In this document: positions 8,844 through 19,852 of the stretch, piece by piece | How the letters are laid out: each line of letters starts with the position of its first letter | Numbering within the stretch: the stretch's first letter is position 1 | Source of the DNA: Rhizobium anhuiense | GTDB taxonomy: Bacteria; Pseudomonadota; Alphaproteobacteria; Rhizobiales; Rhizobiaceae | Direction: 5' to 3' | DNA length: 64,000 nucleotides | Assembly (NCBI RefSeq): GCF_003985145.1 | Contig: NZ_ML133523.1 | Location: 494,299-558,298, forward strand | Notes under the pieces: generated by a model | Databases searched by the model: none | What the model saw: the letters and a program-made list of their open reading frames with translations, nothing else | Told to the model about the DNA's origin: nothing | Translations under genes and position numbers: made by a program

Positions 8844-9485
8844 TCAAGCAGCGGCAGGCACGCTCGTGGTGAAAAGGGAGGCGCGGATGACGCGCTTCCA
8901 TTGGTCGAGCATGCGCCGCGCCAACTCCTTGTCGCTGACGGCGGCAAGCCGGATGACGGCGCCGATCAGGTGGCTGAACAGGTAAGTGCGCGCGTACATA
9001 TCCTCGTCGCAAAGGTCGGGAGTGAGATCGCGCACGGCGTCATGGAAGATACCGGCGACGCGGCCGCTATGCTCGATGTTCAGCTGCAGCAGATCCTGAT
9101 CGGTCTCCGTTCCCATCCAGACGCCGAGATAAACGGGATCGTCATGGTAGGAATCGTAATACCAGTCGATGATGGCGCAGACGCGGTCGAGCGCCTGGTC
9201 GAGCGACCTGACGTCGGCAAACATCGCCGCCGTCTTCGCCTGGATCGCCGAAGCGTGCTGGTCGAACAGGGCTTTGACGATCGCCGCCTTCTCGGGAAAA
9301 TACTGGTAAACCGAACCGATCGGCACTTTGGCGGCGACGGCGAGTTCCGTCATCCGCATGGCGCTGACGCCCTTTTCGGCAATGATCCTGGCGGCCGCGG
9401 CAAGAATGAGATCCAGCCTCTGGATGCTGCGTTCCTGCTTCGGCTTCCTGCGCAAGCCGATCCGATCCATGCTTTCCGCGCCCAT
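8844..9485 (-). CDS. TetR-family transcriptional regulator
   Basis: The protein is 213 aa from the ATG at 9485 (GGGAACG precedes it); longer in-frame starts reach 9626. The N-terminal HTH spans residues about 18-65: LILAAAARIIAEKGVSAMRM, then VPIGSVYQYFPEKAAIV with the invariant GSVYxYF of TetR proteins. The C-terminal ligand-binding helices (residues 70-213) resemble TetR_C-type domains but give no ligand. A MAPEG gene and an SDR gene lie just upstream on the same strand, 200 bases away, and may or may not be targets. Confidence 0.88.
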   Translation of the reverse strand: MGAESMDRIGLRRKPKQERSIQRLDLILAAAARIIAEKGVSAMRMTELAVAAKVPIGSVYQYFPEKAAIVKALFDQHASAIQAKTAAMFADVRSLDQALDRVCAIIDWYYDSYHDDPVYLGVWMGTETDQDLLQLNIEHSGRVAGIFHDAVRDLTPDLCDEDMYARTYLFSHLIGAVIRLAAVSDKELARRMLDQWKRVIRASLFTTSVPAAA

Positions 9486-9687
9486 GTCGTTCCCATTTTT
9501 ATTGTTCGCGGCGGAAGGCATGACATGCAGGGTGTTCATCGGCGGTAAATGGAAATGCTCGCATTTTAACGGTTGGGAAAAGCCCGTGACGATCACGATT
9601 CCAGGATGTGATTTTACCCATCGCAACCGGTACCGATACGGTGTCAGCCGCGTGACCGGTCAGTGACGGACGAGGCGCACGCGCGCC

Positions 9688-10104
9688 TCAGCTCATCGCC
9701 ATCCATGCGGCGAGCCATACCCACATGGCGGCGAGTATGATGTAACCTGCGGCGAAGATCGGGCTGCGGTAGCGCATATCGTTGCTGGTGACGTGAATGG
9801 CGGCATGGGCGTAGCGCAGGGCGACGAAGGCCCAGGCGAGGACGACAGAGATGAGATTGTCGGCCTCGGTGATATAGAGAAGAATTGAGCAGGCGTAGAA
9901 CAGCACGGGCAGTTCGAACTGATTGGCGAGGCAGTTCTTGACGATGAGGCTTTCGGCCGGCTCGCCGCGATTTTCGCGATAATCCGATTTGGCGATGCTG
10001 CCGGCGCGGACCATTTTCGCGCGCCGCATGCCGAGCAGCGCATAAAGACCGTAGACCAGGGTCACATGGGCGAGGAGTGGCCAGAAGATTTGATAGCCGG
10101 TCAT
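9688..10104 (-). CDS. MAPEG family membrane protein
   Basis: This 138-aa protein has four predicted membrane helices. It starts MTGYQIFWPLLAHVTLVYGL, carries an NCLANQFELPVLFYA helix, and has RYAHAAIHVTSNDMRYR before the last helix. The RxxHAxIHVxxN pattern and helix count fit the MAPEG superfamily (membrane-associated eicosanoid and glutathione metabolism). Bacterial members are often glutathione-transferase-like, but substrates are rarely known. Start 10104 is chosen for its AAGGAAA Shine-Dalgarno; an upstream in-frame ATG at 10152 would add 16 charged residues. It sits in the same orientation downstream of the SDR gene, with a 117-base gap. Confidence 0.82.
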   Translation of the reverse strand: MTGYQIFWPLLAHVTLVYGLYALLGMRRAKMVRAGSIAKSDYRENRGEPAESLIVKNCLANQFELPVLFYACSILLYITEADNLISVVLAWAFVALRYAHAAIHVTSNDMRYRSPIFAAGYIILAAMWVWLAAWMAMS

Positions 10105-10221
10105 ATGTTGCCGTTTCCTTTCCGCTTCTGCTTCCGCTTTCAACGCGAGCATTAGTCGAAAGACGATCGGGATACCAGCGTCGGCGGCCCGCCATCCAAC
10201 ATTGGGGGCCGCCGGATTTCG

Positions 10222-10977
10222 TCACACCTGCGCGGCGCCGCCGTCGGCGAAGAGTTCGATACCGGTGACGAAGCTCGAATCGTCGGAAGCGAGGAAGAGT
10301 GCGGCGGCAGCGATCTCTTCGGCGCGGCCGACGCGCCCCATTGGCACCTGGGTTGCGAGATAATCGAGCAAGCCCTGCTGTTGCGCCTCATTTTTGCCGG
10401 CGAGTTCGACGAGACCAGTTGTCTTTGTAGGACCGGGGCTCAGCGTATTGATACGAATGCCGCGATCCTTGAGATCAAGGATCCAGTTGCGAGCAAAGCT
10501 TCGTAACGCGGCCTTCGAGGCGGCGTAAACACTGAAGGCGGGTGTGCCGGTCGAGCCCGCCGTCGATCCCGTCAGGATAACCGATGAGCCCGGACCGAGC
10601 AGCGGCAAAGCCTTCTGCACGGTGAAAAGAACACCTTTCACATTTCTGTCGAACGTGTCGTCATACTGCTCTTCGGTAATTTCGCCGAGCGCCAGCATCG
10701 AACCACCGCCAGCATTGACGAACAGCACATCTATCCGGCCGGCTTCGGCTTTCACGCGTTCATAGAGCCGATCAAGGTCTGCAAGCTCTGCCGAGTCCGC
10801 CTGGATGCCGACAACCTTACCCCCTATTTCCGCAACCGCCGCGTCGAGCATGTCCTTGCGCCGGCCGGTCACGAAAAGCTGGGCGCCTTCGGCGGCGAAA
10901 CGCTTGGCAGTGGCAAGGCCAATGCCCGATGTCGCGCCGGTAATCACTGCGATCTTTCCACTCAATCTCTGTGTCAT
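10222..10977 (-). CDS. SDR-family NAD(P)-dependent oxidoreductase
   Basis: This 251-aa classical short-chain dehydrogenase/reductase has the cofactor-binding TGATSGIGLATAKRFA at residues 14-29, VNAGGGS near residue 89, and the catalytic Ser/Tyr/Lys set in ILTGSTAG and YAASKAALRSF (Tyr about 151, Lys about 155). The C-terminal ELFADGGAAQV is typical. AGGAGACGACA gives a good ribosome site. It is divergent from a LysR gene whose coding start is 92 bases away, which is a common regulator/target arrangement. The substrate is unknown. Confidence 0.92.
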   Translation of the reverse strand: MTQRLSGKIAVITGATSGIGLATAKRFAAEGAQLFVTGRRKDMLDAAVAEIGGKVVGIQADSAELADLDRLYERVKAEAGRIDVLFVNAGGGSMLALGEITEEQYDDTFDRNVKGVLFTVQKALPLLGPGSSVILTGSTAGSTGTPAFSVYAASKAALRSFARNWILDLKDRGIRINTLSPGPTKTTGLVELAGKNEAQQQGLLDYLATQVPMGRVGRAEEIAAAALFLASDDSSFVTGIELFADGGAAQV

Positions 10978-11069
10978 TGTCGTCTCCTGTTGTTCGACCG
11001 AGACTGAGATATGGACGCGGGAAACGTTTCAAAATAGAAAGAAATGAAAGCTATCGTTACAGGAATGAA

Positions 11070-11987
11070 ATGACGAACTTTCCGGATTTCGAAGGCCTGG
11101 CCATGTTCGCCAAGGTGGCCGAAGAGCGTTCTTTCGCTCGCGCCGCTAGGACGCTCGGTGTATCGGTGCCTACCGTTTCGCGGGCCGTCAGCCGGCTGGA
11201 GGAGAGACTTGGCGCACGGCTTTTCAACCGCACCTCGCGGCAACTGGCGCTGACCGATTTCGGCTTGCGATTGGTCGACCGTGCCTCGCGGCTCTATGCG
11301 GAGGCAGAGGCTGCGGAAAATGCAGCGCGCGAGCTGTCCAGCCGACCGCGAGGGCTTATCCGGCTTGCCGCGCCGATGGCCTTCGGCACACGCTGGCTGG
11401 CGCCGATCCTGCCCGATTTTTTCGACCTCTATCCCGATATTTCTATCGACCTGCATATGAGCGACGCCGTCGTCGACCTGGTGGGAGACGGATTCGATGC
11501 TGCCCTGAGAATTGCCGTTCTGCCGGATTCCTCATTGGTCGCCCGGAGGCTGGCAGCGGTCGCTCCCTTCATTCTCGCTGCACCTGCGTACCTCGATCGA
11601 TACGGCACGCCGCGACATCCGCGCGAGCTTAAGGCCGATCATTGTCTAGGATACGCCTATCGGCCGCGCCAGGACGTCTGGCGCTTTCGCAATAAGGCAG
11701 GCGAAGAGGAAGTTGTCGTGCCGGCCGGTCCGTTGCGCTCCACCAATTCGCAAGCCTTGATTCCAATGGCGTTGCACGGCCTTGGGGTTGTAGAGCTGCC
11801 GGAATTCATGGCGCACGAATATCTCGCCGATGGCAGGTTGAAAGCGATCCTACCCGACTGGACGCTGCCGAGCGGAGCGCTCTATTTCGTCACGCCCTCT
11901 GCCCGGGCTCGACCTGCGAAGGTGGAGGTGCTCTCGGATTTCATGGTGGCGCGGCTTTCAAATCCGACGTGGCGGTGGACAGGCTGA
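11070..11987 (+). CDS. LysR-family transcriptional regulator, divergent to the SDR gene
   Basis: The protein is 305 aa from the ATG at 11070; an open frame extends upstream to 10971 but overlaps the SDR promoter. The HTH lies at residues 8-66: FEGLAMFAKVAEERSFARAA then VPTVSRAVSRLEERLGARLF. It belongs to the CrgA-like LysR group with LRxxTSRQLALTDFG. The effector domain follows from about residue 92, beginning GLIRLAAPMAFGTRWLAPIL. It probably controls the adjacent oxidoreductase in response to an unknown aromatic or aldehyde-type inducer; that role is inferred from the divergent arrangement only. Confidence 0.88.
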   Translation: MTNFPDFEGLAMFAKVAEERSFARAARTLGVSVPTVSRAVSRLEERLGARLFNRTSRQLALTDFGLRLVDRASRLYAEAEAAENAARELSSRPRGLIRLAAPMAFGTRWLAPILPDFFDLYPDISIDLHMSDAVVDLVGDGFDAALRIAVLPDSSLVARRLAAVAPFILAAPAYLDRYGTPRHPRELKADHCLGYAYRPRQDVWRFRNKAGEEEVVVPAGPLRSTNSQALIPMALHGLGVVELPEFMAHEYLADGRLKAILPDWTLPSGALYFVTPSARARPAKVEVLSDFMVARLSNPTWRWTG

Positions 11988-11995
11988 TGGCACCC

Positions 11996-12550
11996 TCAAT
12001 CTTCACGCGGCGCAAGCCAGCGGCCGATGGCAAGCCGGACAATGAGGATGAAGCAGATGGCGAGGCTTGCGAATTTCAGCCGCGTCATCCACGGCAGCAG
12101 CTGCGTTGCAAGCGTTGAGGGCGCACCATTACCGAAGGCGATGAGGCTCGAGATGTTCTCGCCATAATCGGCGATGCCGTAGATGAACGGCAGCAGATAA
12201 ATCGCCCTGCCGACAGGCGGATGCACCGATCGGCCAAACCACGCACCGGCAGGACCGAGCTTGAGGAAGGCGAGGAACAGCAGCGCCGTCAGCAGTGCCG
12301 GAAAGATCAGCTCCGGCCCGAAATACATGGCGCGCAGCAACCTGGTCGCCGTCTCGTTCTCATCGAGCAGCTTTTGCATGTGGAAGACCGCCGACTCATC
12401 GTAACCGGCGAAATAGGTATCGAGCACCGCCTGCCTGGTTTCGTGCTTGAACGGAACGACGAAACCGAAGGTTGTCCAGGCGAGCACGGCAAGGCAGAGG
12501 GCTGCGAGCAGCGCGACGATCCAGAGAGGAATCCCGCTGCCCGCCTTCAT
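11996..12550 (-). CDS. Small four-helix membrane protein of unknown function
   Basis: This 184-aa protein has an N-terminal hydrophobic helix (IPLWIVALLAALCLAVLAWT) and three further helices around residues 78-100, 113-135 and 150-175. The long loop between helices 1 and 2 (about residues 30-75), beginning TYFAGYDESAVFHMQKLLDE, would lie on one side of the membrane. The start codon comes two bases after the guaB stop, so it is very likely translated from the guaB transcript. No recognised family or catalytic motif was seen. Confidence 0.75.
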   Translation of the reverse strand: MKAGSGIPLWIVALLAALCLAVLAWTTFGFVVPFKHETRQAVLDTYFAGYDESAVFHMQKLLDENETATRLLRAMYFGPELIFPALLTALLFLAFLKLGPAGAWFGRSVHPPVGRAIYLLPFIYGIADYGENISSLIAFGNGAPSTLATQLLPWMTRLKFASLAICFILIVRLAIGRWLAPRED

Positions 12551-12552
12551 GA

Positions 12553-14049
<1,497 letters not shown>

Positions 14050-14164
14050 TCATTTAAGAAAAATGCAACCCGGCCCGGAAACGAATCGTCCGCCCCGGCG
14101 GTGTGCATGAGTTGCTTGGAAGTTGGCGAGGGCTGGTAACACGTCTATGACAGGAAGGAAATAG

Positions 14165-14191
14165 CAAAAAGCCCGACGCGTCCGCCGGGCT
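14165..14191 (-). terminator. Rho-independent terminator downstream of the metallohydrolase gene
   Basis: On the minus strand AGCCCG and CGGGCT arms (14186-14191 and 14170-14175) enclose a ten-base loop and are followed by five T residues. It separates the 14340-15332 gene and the repeat at 14211-14339 from guaB. Confidence 0.75.
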
Positions 14192-14210
14192 CGTCATGGG
14201 TGCCATGCGT

Positions 14211-14339
14211 CTAAAGCGCATCGCGATCTTTCAGATTCGCTGCTCGCGCTTCAGAACCTTCTTCCTACGCATTCCCGAGAAAGTCGCTTCGCGTTTTTCC
14301 CGGCAAAACCGCTGCGCACTTTGCTGGAATTGCTCCGGA
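14211..14339. repeat. RIME-like rhizobial intergenic repeat, copy 1 (degenerate)
   Basis: Starts CTAAAGCGCATCGCGATC and contains TTCAGATTCGCT and AAAACCGCTGCGCACTTT. It is clearly homologous to the copy at 17015-17119, but the second palindrome is damaged. Two-palindrome intergenic mosaic elements (RIME) are known in rhizobia; the assignment to that family is from memory of its pattern. It abuts the 3' end of the metallohydrolase gene. Confidence 0.6.
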
Positions 14340-15332
14340 TCAGATGTCGAACTGATAGGTCTTCGGCACGAAGCGATAACCGCCATCCTGCCTCTCGACG
14401 AAGCCGACCGCCGGGAACGGCATGTGGTAGCCGAGGAAGGCGATCTTGTCGGTCGCGATCATCTCGAAAACCTTGCGGCGCGTAGCCGCCGCCTGCGCCT
14501 TGTCCATGTCGAAGCGCACCTCCCAATCCGGCCGCAGCAGCGACAGGATATAATGATTGGCCGTATCGCCGGTCAGCACCAGGCGCTTGCCCTCGGATTC
14601 GACGTGGAACACCATGTGCCCCGGCGAGTGGCCGGCCGCCAGCATCGCCGTCATGCCGGGCGCGACGCTATCGCCGTCCTTGATGAAGGTGGTCTTTTCG
14701 GCGAGCGGTGCGACATTGGCGAGCACCGCCTTGTGACTGCCTTCGGTCGGCGTGCCCTCGCGTGCCTTGTCCGACCAGAAATCATATTCCGCCTGGCCGA
14801 CGACATAGCGGGCATTCTTGAAGGCAGCCGTGCCGTTTTCCATCAGGCCGCCGATATGATCGCCGTGCAGATGGGTCAGCGCCACCAGCGTGACGTCGTC
14901 GGCCGAATATCCTGCCGCTTTCAGGCCTTCGGTCAGTTGGCCGGCGCCGCGAGCGCGGCCGGCAGCGCCGAAGCCGGTATCGACGAGGATGACATCCGAA
15001 CCGGTATCGATGAGAGCCGGCGTGTAGAAGCTCATGAACCTGTCGACCGGCAGGAAGTTTGCGGTCAGCAACGCCTGGACCGTTTCGGGGTTCTGATTGG
15101 TGCCGAAGGTTTCATAGGGCTTTTCGACGATGCTGGTGCCGTCACGGACCACGGTGAACTTATAGGAACCGAGCTTGAATTGATTGATCTCGGGCAAAAG
15201 CGTTCCATCCATATGATTGCTTTCTCCAGTTGCGGCCGCTTCGGCCCTCTCTTTGAAAATTGCCGGCGCCGCGAGCATGCCAAAGCCTGCGGCAAAAAGG
15301 GTGCGCCGCTTTATTCCCGATGAAATTGCCAT
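14340..15332 (-). CDS. Tat-exported metallo-beta-lactamase-fold hydrolase
   Basis: This 330-aa protein begins with a twin-arginine signal: KRRTLFAAGFGMLAAPAIF at residues 8-26, cut probably after the Ala-rich ERAEAAA. The MBL fold carries LTHLHGDHIGG (HxHxDH, about residues 151-156), AAGHSPGHMVFH (His about 215) and LTGDTANH (Asp about 234), all needed for a di-zinc site. An aspartate shortly before, in ILVDTGFG, completes the pattern. It should act in the periplasm; related members include quorum-quenching lactonases and broad hydrolases, so the substrate is open. The start has an AGGATGG ribosome site. The gene ends in a repeat and terminator. Confidence 0.88.
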   Translation of the reverse strand: MAISSGIKRRTLFAAGFGMLAAPAIFKERAEAAATGESNHMDGTLLPEINQFKLGSYKFTVVRDGTSIVEKPYETFGTNQNPETVQALLTANFLPVDRFMSFYTPALIDTGSDVILVDTGFGAAGRARGAGQLTEGLKAAGYSADDVTLVALTHLHGDHIGGLMENGTAAFKNARYVVGQAEYDFWSDKAREGTPTEGSHKAVLANVAPLAEKTTFIKDGDSVAPGMTAMLAAGHSPGHMVFHVESEGKRLVLTGDTANHYILSLLRPDWEVRFDMDKAQAAATRRKVFEMIATDKIAFLGYHMPFPAVGFVERQDGGYRFVPKTYQFDI

Positions 15333-15583
15333 ATGTCCATCCTCTTATGACGTGCGATGCGTCACCGCACGGCCCGCGGTGTCGATCCCAGCCGGATTTC
15401 TTGCTCCGGCCAAGTAAACATATGTCAATCTTGACTGCCGACGTTGATGCGCAAGTCGTCTCACGCAGACGTGAAGCGAACGCGTCAACGACCCGGATTT
15501 GGGGATTGGCACGGCTGGGAACTGGGACTAAACAGCACTGGCCTTCCCAGCTTCAATCCGCTGCCCCATCAAGGCTCCCGCCT

Positions 15584-17008
15584 ATGAATCGTATCGTCCC
15601 GCTGATCCTCGCCGTCGCCCTCTTCATGGAACAGATGGATTCGACTGTCATTGCGACGGCGCTGCCGGCGATCGCTAGTGATTTGCATGTCGGGCCGATC
15701 ACGCTGAAGCTGGCGCTGACCTCCTACATGGTGGCGCTTGCGGTGTTCATCCCGGTGAGCGGCTGGATGGCCGACCGGTTCGGCGCCAAGAAGATCTTCC
15801 GGCTTGCCATATCAGTCTTCGTCATCGGCTCGATCTTCTGCGCCATCTCCTCCAACCTCGTCGAATTCGTTTTCGCCCGCTTCCTGCAGGGCATGGGCGG
15901 CGCGATGATGACCCCGGTCGGTCGCCTGGTGCTGGTGCGCACGACGAAGCGCAGCGATCTGGTCTCGGCCATGGCGCTGCTCACCATCCCGGCGCTCGTC
16001 GGCCCGCTCACCGGACCGCCGCTCGGCGGCTTCATCACCACCTATTTCAGCTGGCACTGGATCTTCCTGATCAACGTGCCGGTCGGCATCATCGGCATCT
16101 GGCTGGCGACGATCTTCCTGCCGGAAGTGGAGGCGACGGCGCCGCCGAAGCTGGATTTCACCGGTTTCGTGCTCACCTCGCTTTCGGCCGCGGGCGTCGT
16201 CTTCGGCCTGTCGGTGGTGAGCCTGCCGGCCCTGCCCCCGATTATCGGCGTCACCGCCACTCTAATCGGCCTTGCCTGCGGCTTTCTCTATGTGCGCCAC
16301 GCCAAGCGCCATCCGGCCCCGATCCTCAACCTCAACCTGTTCAAGAACCCGACCTTCCGGGCCTCCACCTTGGGCGGCACGCTGTTTCGCATCTGCGTCG
16401 GCGCCATGCCCTTCCTGACGCCGCTGATGCTGCAGCTCGGATTCGGGCTGACGCCGTTCCAATCCGGCCTCATCACCTTTGTGGGAGCCATCGGGGCGAT
16501 CACCACCAAATTCATGGCGAAGCGCGTCTTCGCCGCCGCCGGCTTCCGCACGACGCTGCTTGCCGCCGCCATGGTGACGACGCTGGTGACTGTCGTCACC
16601 GGCCTGTTCACGCCGTCGACACCGCACCTCGTCATCATCGGCGTGCTGCTACTCGGCGGCTTCTCCCGCTCCTTCATGTTCACCGGCGTCAATGCGCTCG
16701 CCTTCGCCGACATCAATGATGCCGAAGCCAGCCAGGCGACCTCGATGAGCTCGGTGATGCAGCAGATCAGCCTGGCGCTCGGCGTCGCGGTCGCCGCCGC
16801 GATCCTGGAGAGCTCGATCTATATCAGCGGCGAGGAATTGCAGGTCGCCGATTTCCACCTCGCCTTCTACATCATCGCCGGACTGACTGTTATTGCGACC
16901 ATTCCCTTCATCCGGATGGACCGCAATGCCGGCGCGCTCGTTTCCGGCCACCGCTCGAAGACGATGGCGGTAGCAACTGTTGAAGCCGAGCAGCACGCGG
17001 TGAAATAA
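15584..17008 (+). CDS. MFS transporter, DHA2 (EmrB/QacA) family
   Basis: The protein is 474 aa from the ATG at 15584 (MNRIVPLILAVALFMEQMDS). The open frame extends far upstream, but the leader there has no membrane character. The motif FMEQMDSTVIATALPAIASD is typical of 14-helix drug:proton antiporters, and GWMADRFGAKK is MFS motif A between helices 2 and 3. Motif C-like ALVGPLTGPPLGG follows in helix 5. It is probably an inner-membrane exporter of toxic compounds. No membrane-fusion partner lies next to it. It is divergent from the exported hydrolase. Confidence 0.9.
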   Translation: MNRIVPLILAVALFMEQMDSTVIATALPAIASDLHVGPITLKLALTSYMVALAVFIPVSGWMADRFGAKKIFRLAISVFVIGSIFCAISSNLVEFVFARFLQGMGGAMMTPVGRLVLVRTTKRSDLVSAMALLTIPALVGPLTGPPLGGFITTYFSWHWIFLINVPVGIIGIWLATIFLPEVEATAPPKLDFTGFVLTSLSAAGVVFGLSVVSLPALPPIIGVTATLIGLACGFLYVRHAKRHPAPILNLNLFKNPTFRASTLGGTLFRICVGAMPFLTPLMLQLGFGLTPFQSGLITFVGAIGAITTKFMAKRVFAAAGFRTTLLAAAMVTTLVTVVTGLFTPSTPHLVIIGVLLLGGFSRSFMFTGVNALAFADINDAEASQATSMSSVMQQISLALGVAVAAAILESSIYISGEELQVADFHLAFYIIAGLTVIATIPFIRMDRNAGALVSGHRSKTMAVATVEAEQHAVK

Positions 17009-17014
17009 GGCAGC

Positions 17015-17119
17015 CTAAAGCGTGTCGCGATCATTCAGATTCGCTTGCCACGCTTTAGATCTTTAGTTTTTCGCATGTCTATAGCGCAAAACCGCTGCAC
17101 ACTTTTGCGCGACATGCTC
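17015..17119. repeat. RIME-like rhizobial intergenic repeat, copy 2 (complete)
   Basis: Two palindromes in tandem. The first has arms AAAGCGTG and CACGCTTT around TCGCGATCATTCAGATTCGC. The second has nested arms GCATGTC/GACATGC and GCGCAAAA/TTTTGCGC. It fills the gap between two convergent genes and probably folds in both transcripts. Its sequence matches the copy at 14211-14339. Confidence 0.7.
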
Positions 17120-17502
17120 TATTCGGGGCTTTCGCAGACGGCACAGAGCTTGTTGCCGTCGAGATCGCGCACATAGGCGGCATAGAAATGGGCATGGTAG
17201 GAGCGCAGGCCCGGCCCGCCCTCATCGACGGCGCCCGCCGCAATCGCCGCCGCATGGAAAGCATCGACATCCGCCCGGCGCTCGGCCGCAAAGGCCACCA
17301 TGACGCCATTGCCCGACGTCGCCCGACGGTGATTGAAGGGCGTCACCACCCAGAAGCGGCAGCGCGTATCGCCATCGGCGGCATAGCCGATTTCCTCCTC
17401 CGAACCGCGCTGGCGGCGATAACCGAGCACGGGCAGCACGGCATCATAAAAATGCCCTGCGCGATAAAGGTCGTTGGTTCCGAGCGTGACGTAAAGAAGC
17501 AT
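17119..17502 (-). CDS. VOC (glyoxalase/bleomycin-resistance) family protein
   Basis: The protein is 127 aa from the ATG at 17502; an in-frame start at 17562 would add 20 residues and overlap the rlmE stop. It begins MLLYVTLGTNDLYRAGHFYD and ends DLDGNKLCAVCE, the usual beta-alpha-beta VOC repeat in which the final Glu can be a metal ligand. The AFHAAAIAAGAVDEGGPGLR linker is typical of the family. The substrate is unknown. Its 3' end meets the intergenic repeat. Confidence 0.82.
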   Translation of the reverse strand: MLLYVTLGTNDLYRAGHFYDAVLPVLGYRRQRGSEEEIGYAADGDTRCRFWVVTPFNHRRATSGNGVMVAFAAERRADVDAFHAAAIAAGAVDEGGPGLRSYHAHFYAAYVRDLDGNKLCAVCESPE

Positions 17503-17558
17503 GGGGATCAGCGGTTCCAATCTTAGGGCCGCATCATCGGACAGGACCGGCCCTGAGA

Positions 17559-18278
17559 TCAAGCTTGCTCTGCTTCACCTTCCGCCTTGCGCCCCTTGAA
17601 GCCCTTGGCGAGCAGGAACATCTCGACCGATTCGGCGCGCGACGAGTTCGGCTTGACATGCACGACCTGGCGGAAGTTCTGCTTCAGCATGGCGAGCAGC
17701 TCACGCTCGGTGCCGCCCTGGAAGGTCTTGGTCAGGAAGTGCCCGCCTTCCTGAAGCACCTCGACGGCGAAATGGGCCGCCACTTCGCAGAGATGCATGG
17801 TGCGCAGATGATCGGTGCGGTGATGGCCGGTGGTGGGTGCGGCCATGTCCGATATGACGAGATCGGGTGTGCCGCCGACCGCCTCCAGCAGCTTTTCCGG
17901 CGCAGTGGGATCGAGAAAGTCGAGCTGCAGGATCTTGACGCCGGGCAGCTGGGTCATTTCGAGGAAATCGATCGCGGCCACACGGATGTCCTCGTCCGTC
18001 GAGCCGGTAACCTTGGCGGCAATCTGCGACCAACTGCCCGGTGCAGCGCCGAGATCGATGATACGCCTGGCGCCGCGCAGGATATGGTGTTTCTCGTCGA
18101 TCTCCAGCAGCTTGAAGGCGGCACGGGCGCGATAACCTTCGAGCTGGGCGCGCTGCACATAGGGATCGTTGATATGGCGCTCCAGCCATTGGCGCGAGGA
18201 GGCCTTCATCTTCTTGTTCTTGACGCGCTGGCCGAGCTTGCGGCCGGTGCGGTTTCCCGCGATCGGTGCCTTGGTCAT
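17559..18278 (-). CDS. rlmE: 23S rRNA (uridine-2552-2'-O)-methyltransferase RlmE
   Basis: This 239-aa FtsJ/RrmJ-type protein methylates U2552 in the A loop of 23S rRNA. It contains the SAM-binding [15 protein letters not shown] and the K-D-K-E tetrad context. The lysine of [11 protein letters not shown] starts the catalytic set, [19 protein letters not shown] gives the aspartate, and [10 protein letters not shown] the second lysine. Start 18278 is chosen for AGAGGAAGGC immediately upstream. It follows ppx on the same strand after 8 bases, a pairing common in Rhizobiales. Confidence 0.94.
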   Translation of the reverse strand: MTKAPIAGNRTGRKLGQRVKNKKMKASSRQWLERHINDPYVQRAQLEGYRARAAFKLLEIDEKHHILRGARRIIDLGAAPGSWSQIAAKVTGSTDEDIRVAAIDFLEMTQLPGVKILQLDFLDPTAPEKLLEAVGGTPDLVISDMAAPTTGHHRTDHLRTMHLCEVAAHFAVEVLQEGGHFLTKTFQGGTERELLAMLKQNFRQVVHVKPNSSRAESVEMFLLAKGFKGRKAEGEAEQA

Positions 18279-18286
18279 GCCTTCCT

Positions 18287-19852
18287 CTATCTCGCTCTCT
18301 GGCCGCGTCGGTTGCGGTGGCGCCGCCAAACGCCGTCATCGGCCATCATGTCTGTCAGCAGGCCTTCCCTCAAGCCGCGATCGGCAACGCGCATGCGCGG
18401 GCTCGGCCAGCGGCGGCGGATCGCCTCGAGGATGGCGCAGCCGGCCAGCACCAGATCGGCCCGATCCGGCCCGATGCAGGGATTGGCGGCGCGGCTTTCG
18501 AAATCCCAGGAGAGAAGCTTTGCCTGCATGGCGGAAACCTCGTCATCGGACAGCCAGATGCCATCGACCTTGCGCCGGTCATAACGCGGCAGGTCGAGAT
18601 GGACGCCGGCAAGCGTCGTCACCGTGCCCGATGTGCCGATCAGGTGGAAGTCGCCGGTCTGGGCGACCTCGATCTCCGGGCAATCGAAGCCTCCGAGCAT
18701 GCCTTCGACTTCGCGCACCATGCCCTCGAAAGCCTCCGGCGTGACGTCGTGCCCGCCATGGCGCTCCGACAGCGTCACCACGCCGACCGGCAGCGAGGTC
18801 CAGTGGGTGATGTGGTTGGCGAGGCGGCTGAAGCGATTGTCGCCGATGCGGATGACGGCGATCTCCGACGAGCCGCCGCCGATATCGAACAGCACGACGG
18901 AGCGCGTTTCGCGACCGACCAGCGAGGAGCAGCCGGAGACGGCAAGCCGCGCTTCGGTTTCGCGATCGATGATCTCGAGCGTCAGGCCGGTTTCGGCAAC
19001 GACCCGGCTGAGGAATTCCTCACCGTTGACCGCCTGGCGGCAGGCTTCGGTGGCGATCAGCCGCATGCGGCGGATCTCCCGGTTCCTGAGCTTGGAGGCG
19101 CAGATCCGCAGCGCCTCGATCGCCCGCTCCATCGCCTCATCGGAGAGACGGCCGCTTGCCGCAAGGCCTTCGCCGAGGCGCACGATGCGGGAAAAGGCAT
19201 CGACGACGCGGAACTGACCCGGGCGGGTCGGCTGGGCAATGAGGAGACGGCAATTGTTGGTGCCGAGATCGAGAGCGGCATAGAGTTCTTCCGGCCAGGC
19301 ATGGTCGCCGGCCTGGCGATCCCCCTGAAAACCGGGATTGACAGGGCCATCCTGGCGGCCCTTGCGGTTGGCGGCCGCGCCGTTCTGCGTTTCGCGCGGA
19401 ACCGATATGCGCGCCGTCTCTTCCACGCGGCTTTCCTGTTGCGGAGCACTGGAAGGCTTTGCCGATGTCAGCGGCCGGCCCTGCAGACCGCGCTTGCCGC
19501 GATGCTTGCGGCGATTGCGCCGGCTCGGCGCCGAATCACCGTCGGACCGGGCGGCATGCTCTGCCGCTGCGGCCTGTTCCATCACAGGAGGTTGGGGTGA
19601 ACCGTTCTGCGCAACACCATGGCCGCCACGACGGCGGCGCTTGCGCTTGCGGGCCGGATTGCCGGCTGCATCTTCCATCGGGCGCGCAGGCTGTCCGGCA
19701 CCGCCGGAATGCTCATGCGAAGCGGGATGAGCAGCGTTGCGGGATTGCCCGCCACGTTTGCCCTTGCGGCGCCTGGACTTCTTGCCGTCCTTGCGCCCTG
19801 CCGCCGACGCCCCGTCTAATTGCGGCTTGGCGCCGCCTTCGGGGTCTTCCAC
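18287..19852 (-). CDS. ppx: Exopolyphosphatase / pppGpp phosphohydrolase (Ppx/GppA) with long basic N-terminus
   Basis: This protein is about 521 aa from GTG 19852; the open frame reaches 19954, so the start is uncertain. The actin-like Ppx/GppA core covers the C-terminal 330 residues. It has phosphate loop 1 in [16 protein letters not shown], a central [14 protein letters not shown], and [16 protein letters not shown] (phosphate 2). The [19 protein letters not shown] segment follows. The first 190 residues are disordered and strongly basic ([23 protein letters not shown]), which may bind polyphosphate, RNA or ribosomes. The next gene is rlmE, likely co-transcribed. Confidence 0.88.
   Translation of the reverse strand: MEDPEGGAKPQLDGASAAGRKDGKKSRRRKGKRGGQSRNAAHPASHEHSGGAGQPARPMEDAAGNPARKRKRRRRGGHGVAQNGSPQPPVMEQAAAAEHAARSDGDSAPSRRNRRKHRGKRGLQGRPLTSAKPSSAPQQESRVEETARISVPRETQNGAAANRKGRQDGPVNPGFQGDRQAGDHAWPEELYAALDLGTNNCRLLIAQPTRPGQFRVVDAFSRIVRLGEGLAASGRLSDEAMERAIEALRICASKLRNREIRRMRLIATEACRQAVNGEEFLSRVVAETGLTLEIIDRETEARLAVSGCSSLVGRETRSVVLFDIGGGSSEIAVIRIGDNRFSRLANHITHWTSLPVGVVTLSERHGGHDVTPEAFEGMVREVEGMLGGFDCPEIEVAQTGDFHLIGTSGTVTTLAGVHLDLPRYDRRKVDGIWLSDDEVSAMQAKLLSWDFESRAANPCIGPDRADLVLAGCAILEAIRRRWPSPRMRVADRGLREGLLTDMMADDGVWRRHRNRRGQRAR

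Noticed and set aside
18266..19600. A 444-codon plus-strand frame opposite ppx
   Set aside because: It mirrors the Ppx/GppA coding sequence and has no recognisable fold.
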